This document shows, in pieces, positions 9,695 through 18,948 of a DNA stretch of 64,000 nt. Position numbers and translations under genes: made by a program. Under the pieces are notes generated by a model. The model was not told where the DNA came from and did not search any database. It saw nothing but the letters and a program-made list of their open reading frames with translations. Positions within the stretch are counted from its first letter, which is position 1. Every line of letters begins with the position of its first letter. Source of the DNA: Psychrobacter sp. NG254 (GTDB taxonomy: Bacteria > Pseudomonadota > Gammaproteobacteria > Pseudomonadales > Moraxellaceae); NCBI RefSeq assembly GCF_015277735.1, contig NZ_JADHDA010000005.1, forward strand, positions 124,001 through 188,000, in the 5' to 3' direction.

Positions 9695-10831
9695 ATGAAA
9701 ATAAACCACGCTTTGGCAATGGCGCTATCTGCATTGAGCGCCGGATTGCTTATTAGCTGTGTCAAACCCGCTGACGATAATAAAGCGGCAGAGGTGGACA
9801 GTGAAAAAGTTGTCCAAGACAGCCCAGCAGATGTGGACAGTGCAAGTGCTGAAAAAATCGTCGCTGTCGATATCAGTCCTGAGACCCAAACGACCTACTT
9901 GACGCATGTGGCAGACGAGATTGTGATTCCAGCCTATGCCGATGTGGCCAAGCAGAGCGACCTGCTGAATGAGTTGGCACAAAAACACTGTCAGCAAGCG
10001 CCTGTCAGCGGTGACGAGCTACAGTCACTACGCGCGCAGTGGTTGGTACTAGCACAAGCTTGGGCGAGTGCTGAGATGGTCAATTTTGGCCCTGCGACTG
10101 CCAGTATGAGTAATCTGTACATCAACTATTATCCTGATGAGCGCGGCTTGGTACACAGTGGTGTGGCAGATTTGATTGCTGCCAATCCAAAGCTAACGCC
10201 AGAGCAGCTCGCTGACGAAAGTGCGATTGTGCAAGGCGTGCCAGGATTAGAAGAAGCACTATATGCCAATGATAGCTTGGACGCAGGTCAGTGTGCTTAT
10301 GTGCTTAGCGCAACGAGTGCGCTGAGCACCCGTCTAAAAGCTATTGAGAAAAACTGGCAACAGAACGCGACCGAATTATTGGCGATTGACAAAACAGCCG
10401 AGAGCGATCGAGGCCTAAACCAATGGGTAAACTCTCTGCTGTCATTGATTGAGACCATGAAATCTAACGCGATTGATCAGCCACTTGGTCTAACGGGCAA
10501 AGCAAAAGGCCATTTGCCAGCTGCTACTGCTGGTCAAAGTCGCGCTATTATCAATGCCAAATTAGACACTATCAATAAAGCCATGACCGACCCTGTATTG
10601 ACGGCTATCCTTAACAGCAATGGCGAAAGTAAAGTAACGGACAATCTGTCAACTGCCCTGGCTGATACAACCACGTTGCTGGCGCAGATGCCAGAAGATC
10701 TTGCAAAAGCGGACAAAGCTGATCAAAAAGCGCTATATGACCATCTCACGACAGTCACGCGCTTAATCAAGCGTCAATTGATTCCAGCACTTGGTATCCG
10801 TGTGGGTTTCAATAGTACTGATGGCGATTAG
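9695..10831 (+). CDS. Second imelysin-family lipoprotein
   Basis: A 378-residue lipoprotein with lipobox LLISC (~Cys 22) and an acidic linker, then an imelysin domain (~residues 65-375). The family GxHxxE motif is replaced by GVPGLE, so the His is Pro while the Glu is kept; this GxPxxE form is typical of the downstream paralogue in such clusters. Start ATG 9695 with a GAGAA upstream signal. It lies 91 bp after the di-haem gene and 3 bp before the DUF1513 gene, which indicates cotranscription. It may pair with the DUF1513 protein or the first imelysin; ligand unknown. Confidence 0.87.
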   Translation: MKINHALAMALSALSAGLLISCVKPADDNKAAEVDSEKVVQDSPADVDSASAEKIVAVDISPETQTTYLTHVADEIVIPAYADVAKQSDLLNELAQKHCQQAPVSGDELQSLRAQWLVLAQAWASAEMVNFGPATASMSNLYINYYPDERGLVHSGVADLIAANPKLTPEQLADESAIVQGVPGLEEALYANDSLDAGQCAYVLSATSALSTRLKAIEKNWQQNATELLAIDKTAESDRGLNQWVNSLLSLIETMKSNAIDQPLGLTGKAKGHLPAATAGQSRAIINAKLDTINKAMTDPVLTAILNSNGESKVTDNLSTALADTTTLLAQMPEDLAKADKADQKALYDHLTTVTRLIKRQLIPALGIRVGFNSTDGD

Positions 10832-10834
10832 ACA

Positions 10835-12424
10835 ATGTCTATCATCGAAGCGAATGCAGCAGTGCAAGTGCCTAAAAATCGTCAGTCATCGTCTGAGGGT
10901 CAGTCAGGAACACTAAGTTATGAGCTACTGACAACCTCGATGCTGACAGCACTTGGTACAGTGGCTCTGGTCGGCATACATCACCATTATCGTAAACAGC
11001 AGCATCCTGATGCCAGTTTGCAAGATTATGTCAACGGTATTCGTACGCAGTGGCAGACATTACGATCTGTCCCTGATTCTACGCCGAAGCTCGCGCGCCT
11101 TCGCTATGCTTGTCAGCAAGCGTCGGCAACGTGGCAGCAGGCTTATCAGCATGATATAGGTAGTGATAAGCCTGCTTCACCTGACTTTACTGCTATGCAC
11201 ACGACGACGATGTTGGCGAGACCAGTCAGTTGGGTCAGCGGTGTGGCATCTATGCCAAAAGACAACACGTCACTGAATCATAATGAGCATGATTTTGGTG
11301 TGGTTGGTATCGATGCTGACAGACAAATCGTTTGGCAGACGACTATGCCAGAGCGTGTCCATGATATCGTTGTACAGCCCCTGTCCAAGCCTAACCGTGA
11401 ACCTAAGCCTGATACTCAAGATGAGTCTGATGTTCAAGCTGAGTCGAGTTATGCTACCCAAAAACGCGATGTCGTCGTGATGGGACGACGCCCAAGCGAA
11501 AAATTTTGGGTGCTAAAGACTTCTAATGGACAGGTACAATATGCGATAAAATCTGACAAGAATCGCCATTTTTATGGTCATGCTTGCTATAGCTTAGATG
11601 GCAAATGGCTCTATGTGACTGAGAATGATACAGTCAGTCTGGCAGGTAAAATTGGTATCTATGATGCCAACGATGCTTATAAAAAAGTAGCAGAGTTCGA
11701 CTCGCATGGTATTGGCCCGCATGAGCTGATTATGCATCCTGATGGTCAAACGCTAGTGATTGCAAACGGCGGTATCAAAACTGAGCAGGCCTCACGCGAG
11801 GAGCTGAACCTAGATACTATGCGCCCATCATTAGTGTATCTGAATCGCCATGATGGCACACTGCTTGAGCAAGTGACTCCCGAGCACAATCAGATGAGTG
11901 TGCGTCACTTAGCCATGCACGATGATGGCACTGTCATGATCGGTATTCAGTTCCAAGGTGAAAAACACATTAATGTACCATTGGTGTTGACTCATCAGCG
12001 TGGTGATGTCAGTTTGACACCGCTCACGATGCCAAACAATCAATGGCAACGCTTTCATCAGTATATCGCTAGCGTGGCTGTTGATAGTGAGCGCAATCTA
12101 CTCTGCGTAACCACGCCGATTGGTGGTTGTGCGGCAATCTATGATTTGACGACTCGAGATTTAATCGATGATGTCAGTCTGCCAGACTGTGCAGGGGCTT
12201 CGATTTTAGCTAACTCTGATGCATCAGCTAGCAACATGGACGACCGTACCGAGCCCTCAGGGTTTATCGTCAGTGATGGACAAGGGCAGTTAACAGCGTT
12301 AAGAGTAAATGCTTTTCCAAAGGTAACACTGGACGCAAATGATGCTGAACATGCTGAGCGTATTATCAAAAGCATCAAGCCACATAAAATGTCTTTTGAT
12401 AACCATTTACAAGCGCTGTGCTAG
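10835..12424 (+). CDS. DUF1513 beta-propeller protein of the imelysin cluster
   Basis: Envelope protein of the DUF1513 family, predicted seven-bladed beta-propeller (repeated motifs such as GHACYSLDGKWLYVTEND and GIGPHELIMHPDGQTLVIANGGI). A single hydrophobic segment at residues ~32-48 probably anchors or exports it. At 529 residues it is longer than usual family members (roughly 350-400), with an extra polar insertion around residues 185-210 rich in Asp/Glu/Ser. The start is 3 bp after the preceding stop, so translation is likely coupled. As last gene of the Fur-regulated cluster it presumably works with the imelysins and the di-haem protein; the molecular role is unknown. Confidence 0.88.
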   Translation: MSIIEANAAVQVPKNRQSSSEGQSGTLSYELLTTSMLTALGTVALVGIHHHYRKQQHPDASLQDYVNGIRTQWQTLRSVPDSTPKLARLRYACQQASATWQQAYQHDIGSDKPASPDFTAMHTTTMLARPVSWVSGVASMPKDNTSLNHNEHDFGVVGIDADRQIVWQTTMPERVHDIVVQPLSKPNREPKPDTQDESDVQAESSYATQKRDVVVMGRRPSEKFWVLKTSNGQVQYAIKSDKNRHFYGHACYSLDGKWLYVTENDTVSLAGKIGIYDANDAYKKVAEFDSHGIGPHELIMHPDGQTLVIANGGIKTEQASREELNLDTMRPSLVYLNRHDGTLLEQVTPEHNQMSVRHLAMHDDGTVMIGIQFQGEKHINVPLVLTHQRGDVSLTPLTMPNNQWQRFHQYIASVAVDSERNLLCVTTPIGGCAAIYDLTTRDLIDDVSLPDCAGASILANSDASASNMDDRTEPSGFIVSDGQGQLTALRVNAFPKVTLDANDAEHAERIIKSIKPHKMSFDNHLQALC

Positions 12425-12569
12425 GTAACGGTCGATGAAGATTGCCACTATGAATAACCAAATAGGCAAGGCTATCAATCATGACTATTACGGTAATTTT
12501 AGGAATAGTCAGTCAAGGAGATAGGGTATTAGCGTAGACATCAGTTTAGATACTGTCAGGCAGCAGCTC

Positions 12570-13181
12570 ATGCAGGCTGGTATCGCGCTGCATGTCAGTA
12601 AAAAGCGTGTCAAAAATATCAACTTTCGCTTAAAACCTCATTCACTGATGGTCTCTGTGCCGATGACTATCAGTGAAGCACATCTAGCACAGTTTGTGGC
12701 CAAGCGAATACCTTGGGCCATGATGCATCACCCGCAAGTACTAGCGCAATACAGACGTAGACAGAGCACGTCGTCTGATACTTCAGCTGCTAATAATTCA
12801 GTTTTATTATGGGGTACAGAGCAATCATTTACGCTCAGGCCCGATCAAAAAATCACTTATTATCGGCAACAACTCTCCGATGTCATGCCATCGCTATTTG
12901 ACAAGTGGCAGCCAATCGTTGGCGCTCATGCCAATGAGATTCGTCTGAAAAAAATGCACACACGCTGGGGTAGCTGCAACACACGCGCAAAGCGAGTTTG
13001 GCTATCCGTTTATCTGCCTGCTTATCCTATCGAATGCACTGAATACGTCATTGTCCACGAGCTGTGCCATTTACATCACGCCAATCATAGCCACGCATTT
13101 TGGCAGACAGTGGCGACAGCCATGCCAGATTATCAACAATGGCATAATATGCTGGCGGGCAAGACAGGGCAGTTGGACTGA
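12570..13181 (+). CDS. YgjP-like/DUF45 zinc metallopeptidase
   Basis: Predicted zinc metalloprotease of the DUF45 (WLM/SprT-like) group. The metal site is HELCHLHHANHSHAFW (~residues 166-181), giving HExxH plus a downstream His. N-terminal strand KKRVKNINFRL and the MHTRWGSCNTRAKRVWLSVYLPAYP segment are characteristic. The ATG at 12570 has no Shine-Dalgarno, whereas AAGGAG at 12515-12520 stands 7 bases before an in-frame ATT at 12528, so the protein may start there with 14 more residues. No operon partner is evident. Substrate unknown. Confidence 0.85.
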   Translation: MQAGIALHVSKKRVKNINFRLKPHSLMVSVPMTISEAHLAQFVAKRIPWAMMHHPQVLAQYRRRQSTSSDTSAANNSVLLWGTEQSFTLRPDQKITYYRQQLSDVMPSLFDKWQPIVGAHANEIRLKKMHTRWGSCNTRAKRVWLSVYLPAYPIECTEYVIVHELCHLHHANHSHAFWQTVATAMPDYQQWHNMLAGKTGQLD

Positions 13182-13239
13182 ACGTATCACCTAACTATCT
13201 AATCACCTAATTATCTAGATAGGCCTAGTAAATACCTTG

Positions 13240-13332
13240 AGATTATCTACGCTACACTCCTTGTTTAATGGCAATGTTTGATAGCAATCTACTGTATTGT
13301 TATCACCATTTTTAAAGTGACGACATGCCTTA
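13240..13332. repeat. Degenerate copy of the IS5-like non-autonomous element
   Basis: Shares blocks with the right half of the 45516-45691 element: ATTATCT-CGCTA, TCCTTGTTT, TTATCACCATTTTTAAA and a decayed end ACGACATGCCTTA where the intact copy has GAGGACACGCCCTA. The left end is not recognisable. Probably an old remnant. Confidence 0.55.
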
Positions 13333-13407
13333 ATAAGCCTGCTATGATAAGAAATAACGGTACAAATCGTGTCGATTAACTATCATGTTTGTATACAAGG
13401 ATGTCAT

Positions 13408-14010
13408 ATGGAAAACGTCAGTGAAGCAGGTTTTTGGCAGCAGCGCTATGAGAGAGACAGTATCGGTTGGGACATGGGTCAAGTGTCACCGCCGCTCAAA
13501 GCTTATATCGATCAGTTACCTGAGGGTGCAAAAGATCAAGCGATATTGGTAGCGGGTGCCGGTAATGCATACGAAGTAGGTTATCTACATGAGCAAGGGT
13601 TTACCAATGTGACGTTGGTTGATTTTGCGCCTGCGCCGATTGAAGCCTTTGTCAAACGCTATCCTGACTTCCCCACTGAGCATTTGGTTTGTGCGGACTT
13701 TTTTAGCTTATCGAATGAGCAGTATCAATTTGATTGGATACTTGAGCAGACGTTTTTTTGTGCGATCAATCCATCGAGACGTGATGAATACGTGCAACAA
13801 ATGGCAAAATTACTAAAGCCACAAGGTAAGCTGATTGGATTGTTGTTTGATACGGATTTTGGACGGGATGAACCACCATTCGGCGGTACCAAAGAAGAAT
13901 ACCAGCGGCGTTTTGACACTCATTTTGACATTGAAATTATGGAGCGCAGTTATAATTCACATCCAGCGCGACAGGGTAGCGAGCTATTTATAAAGCTACG
14001 AGCAAAGTAG
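13408..14010 (+). CDS. TPMT-family SAM-dependent methyltransferase
   Basis: Class I methyltransferase of the thiopurine S-methyltransferase family, which methylates thiol, selenium or tellurium compounds. The N-terminus FWQQRYERDSIGWDMGQVSPPL is characteristic. The SAM-binding motif is ILVAGAGNAYEVGYL (~residues 46-60), followed by VTLVDFAPAPIEAF. The start is ATG 13408 with AAGG 7 bases upstream; an upstream frame from 13369 lacks a signal. 200 residues fits the family. Its 3' end overlaps that of the convergent HD-domain gene by 15 bp. Physiological substrate unknown. Confidence 0.88.
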   Translation: MENVSEAGFWQQRYERDSIGWDMGQVSPPLKAYIDQLPEGAKDQAILVAGAGNAYEVGYLHEQGFTNVTLVDFAPAPIEAFVKRYPDFPTEHLVCADFFSLSNEQYQFDWILEQTFFCAINPSRRDEYVQQMAKLLKPQGKLIGLLFDTDFGRDEPPFGGTKEEYQRRFDTHFDIEIMERSYNSHPARQGSELFIKLRAK

Positions 14011-14673
14011 CGAATTAATCTCGCGTTTGATGTTATCACGAGCATGATTTTCTAACAGCTCATGATAATAGTCAGTCAGATACAGTCTTGGGTGCGCCAG
14101 TAGTCCCTCCAGTACGGCAGTGCGCCCGTCGCGGTACTGTGTATCTAAAACATGCGCATACTCTTGACGTATGGCGTTTGCATACTGCTGATAGGTAGAC
14201 CACGTTGTACCCAACACACTCAAGTCCATATCTAACAAATACGCTGCATCGTTATATTTGTCACTGTCTATTAACGCATCTATCTGATGACTAGCGGTCA
14301 TCATGATGAGTGCATAGATATGCTGGCATTGCTCATCGCGTAGATAAGGACTTAATGCATTGACTGCATATTCTGCACTTCTCAATTCATTGTCTGAGCG
14401 GGTTGGGTCATATATTACATCATGGTAATACACTGCCAACGCAATGATATGTGGCTCAGACAGAACGTGCTGAATGCTCTCAAACTGGACGAATAATTGC
14501 TCAATATGCTCGAGGGTATGATAGGCACGTTGGTGTTCGCTATAATTCGCTGCGATATCTTGCCAAAGTGCTTGTGCCTGCTCTGGCGTGACATCGCTAT
14601 CGATAGCAGATAAGTGCAAGTAAAAACGATTGCCCAGCTCGGTATTTAGTGGTGACAGTTCGCTCATATTCAT
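13996..14673 (-). CDS. HD-domain predicted metal-dependent phosphohydrolase (COG4339)
   Basis: A 225-residue protein of the family often misnamed N-methyl-D-aspartate receptor NMDAR2C subunit. HD-type metal ligands are visible: H56 in YHTLEHIEQLF, the HD pair in VYYHDVIYDP (~87-92) and NELRSAEYA. The family probably cleaves a phosphate ester or nucleotide, but no substrate is known. It is convergent with and overlaps the methyltransferase gene by 15 bp, and its upstream neighbour oxyR on the same strand ends 33 bp away. Confidence 0.82.
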   Translation of the reverse strand: MNMSELSPLNTELGNRFYLHLSAIDSDVTPEQAQALWQDIAANYSEHQRAYHTLEHIEQLFVQFESIQHVLSEPHIIALAVYYHDVIYDPTRSDNELRSAEYAVNALSPYLRDEQCQHIYALIMMTASHQIDALIDSDKYNDAAYLLDMDLSVLGTTWSTYQQYANAIRQEYAHVLDTQYRDGRTAVLEGLLAHPRLYLTDYYHELLENHARDNIKREINSLLCS

Positions 14674-14706
14674 CCTTGATTGCCTAGCATCCTTGATTGC
14701 TTACAA

Positions 14707-15615
14707 CTATTTTGTATCAGCCGCATCTTTAAACGCTTGATTAAACACATCACCCAGCAGACTGACATCGTCAACACGCGCATAGTTCAAGCGGGTAACA
14801 AAGGCAATATGGCGGTGTGGTCCGTCTTCTGCCAGTGGTATCGCGACGGCATTTTGGTTTTGCAGATGTAGCTGATCGAGTGCCATCTCAGGGACTAGCG
14901 TCGTGCCCATGTTGGCAAGTGCCATTTGAATCAAAGTATTTAGACTGGCATCTGAGAAGCTTGATTTCATTTGGGCGCGGTCAAAGTGACAGACAGACAG
15001 CGTTTGGTCGGTCAAGCAATGCCCTTCGCCAAGTAACATGAGATTGGCAGTGGCTAGCTCGTCAGCATTGATGGTTTCAAGCTTGGCATGGACATCGTCT
15101 TTTGGAAATACAGCAAAAAAGTCCTCACTCCAAAACTCAAAACTGTGTAACCCATCGACCGCATACGGCAGCGCAATAATAGCGGTGTCAATATGACCGT
15201 AACGCACTTGTTCGAGCAGACGCTCGGTTTGTTGCTCAACAATGTTCATACGAAACTCAGGATATTGAGAACGCAGTGCAGGCAGTACTTTTGGCAGTAA
15301 ATACGGTGCAATCGTTGGAATGATACCCACGGTCATGGGGTACGCCAGCGGCGTCTGATGGCTGTGCGCGCGTGTGGTCAGGTCGCTCACCTCAGAAAAC
15401 ACTCGCTGCGCCCGTGTGAGGATGTCCTGACCGATTGGGGTGATCAATACCTGTTTGTTATTACGCTCAAAAATCTGCGTATCCAGCTGTTTTTCTAATT
15501 CGGCGATACCCAAACTCAGGGCAGATTGTGAGATATTGCAGTCTTCTGCGGCGCGTTTAAAATGACGATGTTTGGCTACGGCTAGAGCAAACTCAAGTTG
15601 TCGTAAAGTAATCAT
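14707..15615 (-). CDS. oxyR: Hydrogen peroxide-sensing LysR regulator OxyR
   Basis: LysR-type regulator activated by disulfide formation. The N-terminal winged helix (MITLRQLEFALAVAKHRHF) covers residues 1-60. The redox pair Cys200 and Cys209, in LLGEGHCLTDQTLSVC, corresponds to Cys199/Cys208 of E. coli OxyR. 302 residues is normal. An AGAGAGG Shine-Dalgarno precedes the ATG. It is divergent from ahpC with 268 bp between, an arrangement in which OxyR usually controls both genes. Identification is strong because both cysteines and spacing are kept. Confidence 0.96.
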   Translation of the reverse strand: MITLRQLEFALAVAKHRHFKRAAEDCNISQSALSLGIAELEKQLDTQIFERNNKQVLITPIGQDILTRAQRVFSEVSDLTTRAHSHQTPLAYPMTVGIIPTIAPYLLPKVLPALRSQYPEFRMNIVEQQTERLLEQVRYGHIDTAIIALPYAVDGLHSFEFWSEDFFAVFPKDDVHAKLETINADELATANLMLLGEGHCLTDQTLSVCHFDRAQMKSSFSDASLNTLIQMALANMGTTLVPEMALDQLHLQNQNAVAIPLAEDGPHRHIAFVTRLNYARVDDVSLLGDVFNQAFKDAADTK

Positions 15616-15883
15616 AAAACCTCTCTTTTAGTGGGTTTTTCATGCAAATTATTATGCTTAGTTGACCTTTATAAGGCAGTAAATTACCAATTGTGAACGG
15701 GTGATAGAGTATAGAGAGAATAGTTTAACAAGTTTAATAAAACAAAACATCACATTAAAAACTTTTAACTGGATTAACCATAGAATTCGCGTATAGTTTG
15801 TCGGGTAGCCCAGATTCATTAAGGGTTAATCTGAAAAACCATATAAATAATTTTCAATTTACTTCACTATAAAGGATCCAATC

Positions 15884-16450
15884 ATGGCGTCTATCATTAA
15901 CCAAGAAATCCCAGAATTTTCAGCAGATGCGTACGTAAACGGTGAGTTCAAAACCATCACCTCTGACGACGTAAAAGGCAACTGGGCAATTTTCTTATTC
16001 TACCCAGCTGATTTTACTTTTGTTTGCCCAACTGAGCTTGAAGACATGGCTGCTCATTACGACGAGCTTAAAGGCCTTGGTGTTGAAGTATACTCAGTAT
16101 CAACTGACACGCATTTCACGCACAAAGCATGGCATGATTCTTCAGAAGCCATTGGTAAAGTACAATATCCAATGATCGGCGATCCTACTGGTCGTATCAC
16201 TCGCGGCTTTAACGTGATGATCGAAGAAGCAGGTTTGGCTGAACGCGGTACGTTCCTAGTAGATCCTGATGGCTTGATTCAAGTAGCTGAGATTCATGCT
16301 GGCGGTATTGGCCGTAGTGCAAAAGACATGCTACGCAAAGTAAAAGCGGCACAGTACGTTCGTGAAAACGACGGCGAAGTTTGCCCAGCAGCTTGGGAGC
16401 AAGGCGGCGAGACATTGAAGCCAAGTCTTGATCTAGTTGGTAAAATCTAA
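15884..16450 (+). CDS. ahpC: Alkyl hydroperoxide reductase peroxiredoxin subunit AhpC
   Basis: Two-cysteine peroxiredoxin reducing H2O2 and organic hydroperoxides. The peroxidatic Cys (~48) is in [13 protein letters not shown] and the resolving Cys (~166) in GEVCPAAW. 188 residues matches AhpC. Its reductant partner ahpF is encoded 750 bp downstream on the same strand, but a strong terminator and an opposite-strand gene lie between, so the two are separately transcribed. Divergence from oxyR suggests OxyR activation. AAAGGA precedes the start. Confidence 0.97.
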   Translation: MASIINQEIPEFSADAYVNGEFKTITSDDVKGNWAIFLFYPADFTFVCPTELEDMAAHYDELKGLGVEVYSVSTDTHFTHKAWHDSSEAIGKVQYPMIGDPTGRITRGFNVMIEEAGLAERGTFLVDPDGLIQVAEIHAGGIGRSAKDMLRKVKAAQYVRENDGEVCPAAWEQGGETLKPSLDLVGKI

Positions 16451-16516
16451 GTAGGTATTTTACTGCTTAAGTAAATATAGTATTGGTCGATACAATTAGG
16501 TCAAACCAGTACAACT

Positions 16517-16555
16517 AAAAAGACCCTATCAGCGATTGTTGATGGGGTCTTTTTT
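16517..16555 (+). terminator. Rho-independent terminator after ahpC
   Basis: Long stem AAAAAGACCCTATCA paired with TGATGGGGTCTTTTT around a short loop, ending in a T run; ~65 bp after ahpC. Its symmetry lets it also serve the convergent DUF465 gene. Confidence 0.92.
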
Positions 16556-16596
16556 GCTTGTATGCTATGTAGTTATATATTTTATAAGTATCAGAC

Positions 16597-16836
16597 TTAA
16601 CCTGCTTGGTTGGCATCTATGGTTCTATAGATCTCATCTTTGAGATGCAACTTCCGTCGTTTCATTTGTTCTATTTCTTCGTCACGACTGGCATGCTTTA
16701 CCAAATCTTTTTCGAGATAATTGATCTTTTGATCAAGCTCAGTATGCTCATCAAAAATACTCGCAAAATGACTGTCTTTGAGTTTTAGCTCGGCAATAAT
16801 ATCTTTATTGTCGTGGAAGGTATCTGTTTTTCTCAT
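16597..16836 (-). CDS. YdcH-like DUF465 protein
   Basis: A 79-residue cytoplasmic helical protein. The family core, L-x-x-K-D-S-H-F-A-x-I-F-D-E-H, is at ~17-33, followed by a charged helix EEIEQMKRRKLHLKDEIYRTI. DUF465 proteins are widespread in proteobacteria and of unknown function. It sits convergent to ahpC between ahpC and ahpF. Confidence 0.85.
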   Translation of the reverse strand: MRKTDTFHDNKDIIAELKLKDSHFASIFDEHTELDQKINYLEKDLVKHASRDEEIEQMKRRKLHLKDEIYRTIDANQAG

Positions 16837-17197
16837 GTGTTCATCCTTGTCATGAAACGCAAACTTGTCATAAGCAGTTGCGTATTGTTGTAAAAGGCGG
16901 TGTAACGTAAGAACTATTCTCGATTGTAGCGAAAAAACCCTTTAGAAACCACGTCTATTATCTGTCAGTGTATTTGTATTTAATTTATTAAATTAAATAA
17001 CGATTGGTTTTATAAAACATAAGGTTTGAGTTTCTCAGCTTGCTCAAATCCCTCAAACACCTGATAATAGGGACATCAAAGGGTACAAGCCCACTACATA
17101 TTACGTTTTATACATAATTATTAATCCCAACTATTTTATATTTAGACGCGCAGCATGACAGTTGCCGTTACATATTCAGCCATAATGAGGAACAAAC
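16837..17197. other. Intergenic region upstream of ahpF
   Basis: 361 bp between the divergent DUF465 and ahpF genes. It is AT-rich and must contain the ahpF promoter. I could not place a four-part OxyR site with confidence. Confidence 0.4.
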
Positions 17198-18775
17198 ATG
17201 ATAGACCAGAATTTATTAGATGCCGTTAAGAGCTATAGCGAAAATATGACCCGCCCAATTACCTTCGTATTGGGTACTGGCACACATACAAAACGTGCAG
17301 AATTGGTGGATTTTTTGACCAAGATTGCGGGTACAACCGATAAAATCAATTTCGATGCAGCAGCGACTGATGATAGCTTACCTAGTGCGATTAGTTTCAA
17401 AGTAGTCAGTCATATTGAAGGTGCGTCAGCTGATACTGGTATTGTATTCAGCGGTATCCCAGGCGGCCACGAGTTTACTTCATTGATTTTGGCAATCTTG
17501 CAGGCTGGTGGTCATACGCTTAAATTGGATGAAGGTATCCAAAAGCTGGTCAAGCGTTTTAATAAGCCATTACAGTTCCAGACCTATGTGTCGTTGTCTT
17601 GCCACAGTTGCCCAGAAGTGGTTCAAGCATTGAACCAATTTGCATTACTGAATGATGGTATCAGCAACGAGATGATCGATGGTGCATTGTTCCAAGAACA
17701 GGTAGAAGCGAACAAAATCCAAGGTGTACCAGCGGTATTCTTGAACGGCAAGCCGTTTGCTAACGGTCTCATTGACACTGCAAAATTGATCGGAAAATTG
17801 CAAGAGCAGTTCCCAGATCTACTGTCAGACGTAGAAGACGATGCTGAGCAATTAGAGCAGCAAGACGTTACTATCATTGGTGCTGGTCCTGCAGGCGTGG
17901 CAGCTGCCATCTATACAGCACGTAAAGGTCTGAAAGTAACCATGGTCGCTGATCGTATCGGTGGACAGGTGAAAGACACACAAGATATCGAAAACTTAAT
18001 CTCTGTACCGCTAACGAATGGCACCGACTTATCGACCAATTTCGTCAAGCATTTGGCCGAATACAACATCACGCTAAAAGAGCATGTGAGCGTCAAAGAC
18101 ATCGGTGAGACTGAAGAAGAGAACTATCGTATTCAGTTAAACACGGGCGAGACGTTTGAGACTCGCAGTATCATCCTAGCGACTGGTGCTCAGTGGCGCA
18201 AGCTGGGTGTACCGGGCGAAGAAGAAAACATTGGTAAAGGCGTGGCATTCTGTGCGCATTGTGATGGACCCTTCTTTAAGGGTAAAGACATCTCAGTCAT
18301 CGGCGGTGGTAACTCAGGTGTCGAGGCAGCACTAGATTTGGCAGGTATCGTCAATCACGTCACTGTGCTTGAGTTTGCTGATGATCTAAAAGCTGATCAG
18401 GTACTCATCAATAAAGCCAAAGAAAAAACCAACATTGAGTTCATTACAGGGGTAGCCACCCAAGAGATCAAAGCGACTGATGGTAAAGTGTCATCAATCG
18501 TCTATCAAGATCGCAGTACTGGTGAGAACCATGAGCGTGATTTATCAGGAGTATTCGTACAGATTGGTCTGGTACCAAACACTGGATTCATCAAAGGCTT
18601 TGTTGATCTCAACCGTTTCGGTGAGATTGAAATTGATGAGCGCTGCCGTACAGATCGCAAAGGCATCTTTGCTTGCGGTGATGTAACGACTGTCCCATTT
18701 AAGCAGATTAACATCGCGATGGGTGAGGGTAGTAAAGCGGCATTGTCAGCGTTTGAATATTTGGTCATGCAGTAA
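17198..18775 (+). CDS. ahpF: Alkyl hydroperoxide reductase flavoprotein subunit AhpF
   Basis: NADH-dependent flavoprotein disulfide reductase that recycles AhpC. Residues 1-200 are the tandem glutaredoxin-like N-terminal domain with CHSC in SLSCHSCPEVVQAL. The FAD-binding motif is GAGPAGVAAAIYTARKG (~225-241). The active-site disulfide is CAHC in FCAHCDGPFF (~350). The NAD-binding motif is GGGNSGVEAALDLAG. The 525-residue length is standard. A GAGGA signal lies 7 bases before the ATG. Confidence 0.97.
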   Translation: MIDQNLLDAVKSYSENMTRPITFVLGTGTHTKRAELVDFLTKIAGTTDKINFDAAATDDSLPSAISFKVVSHIEGASADTGIVFSGIPGGHEFTSLILAILQAGGHTLKLDEGIQKLVKRFNKPLQFQTYVSLSCHSCPEVVQALNQFALLNDGISNEMIDGALFQEQVEANKIQGVPAVFLNGKPFANGLIDTAKLIGKLQEQFPDLLSDVEDDAEQLEQQDVTIIGAGPAGVAAAIYTARKGLKVTMVADRIGGQVKDTQDIENLISVPLTNGTDLSTNFVKHLAEYNITLKEHVSVKDIGETEEENYRIQLNTGETFETRSIILATGAQWRKLGVPGEEENIGKGVAFCAHCDGPFFKGKDISVIGGGNSGVEAALDLAGIVNHVTVLEFADDLKADQVLINKAKEKTNIEFITGVATQEIKATDGKVSSIVYQDRSTGENHERDLSGVFVQIGLVPNTGFIKGFVDLNRFGEIEIDERCRTDRKGIFACGDVTTVPFKQINIAMGEGSKAALSAFEYLVMQ

Positions 18776-18817
18776 GCTGTTTTGGTCTACGCTATTCAGC
18801 AGTAAAGTTAGTCTAAG

Positions 18818-18845
18818 AAGCCACCTCAATTGAGGTGGTTTTTTT
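18818..18845 (+). terminator. Rho-independent terminator after ahpF
   Basis: Stem AGCCACCTCA/TGAGGTGGTT with a tight loop followed by seven T, ~45 bp after the ahpF stop. Confidence 0.93.
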
Positions 18846-18948
18846 GCGCTTGTGTAGGAGTTTTTCTATAGAATAGCGCCTAAAGTTTAGAAACCAGTCA
18901 TTTGGATGAGTGAACAAAGCAATTTCTATTGAAAAATATTATCATTTA

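Noticed and set aside
9104..9709. A 201-codon antisense frame over the di-haem gene
   Set aside because: It mirrors codon use of the opposite gene, has no ribosome site and no family resemblance; a shadow frame.
15616..15883. A four-part OxyR site (ATAG and CTAT spaced by 7) in the oxyR-ahpC gap
   Set aside because: Only partial half-sites such as ATAG-n7-GTAT near 15781 and ATAG near 15706 were found; the full spacing fails, so no site was reported.
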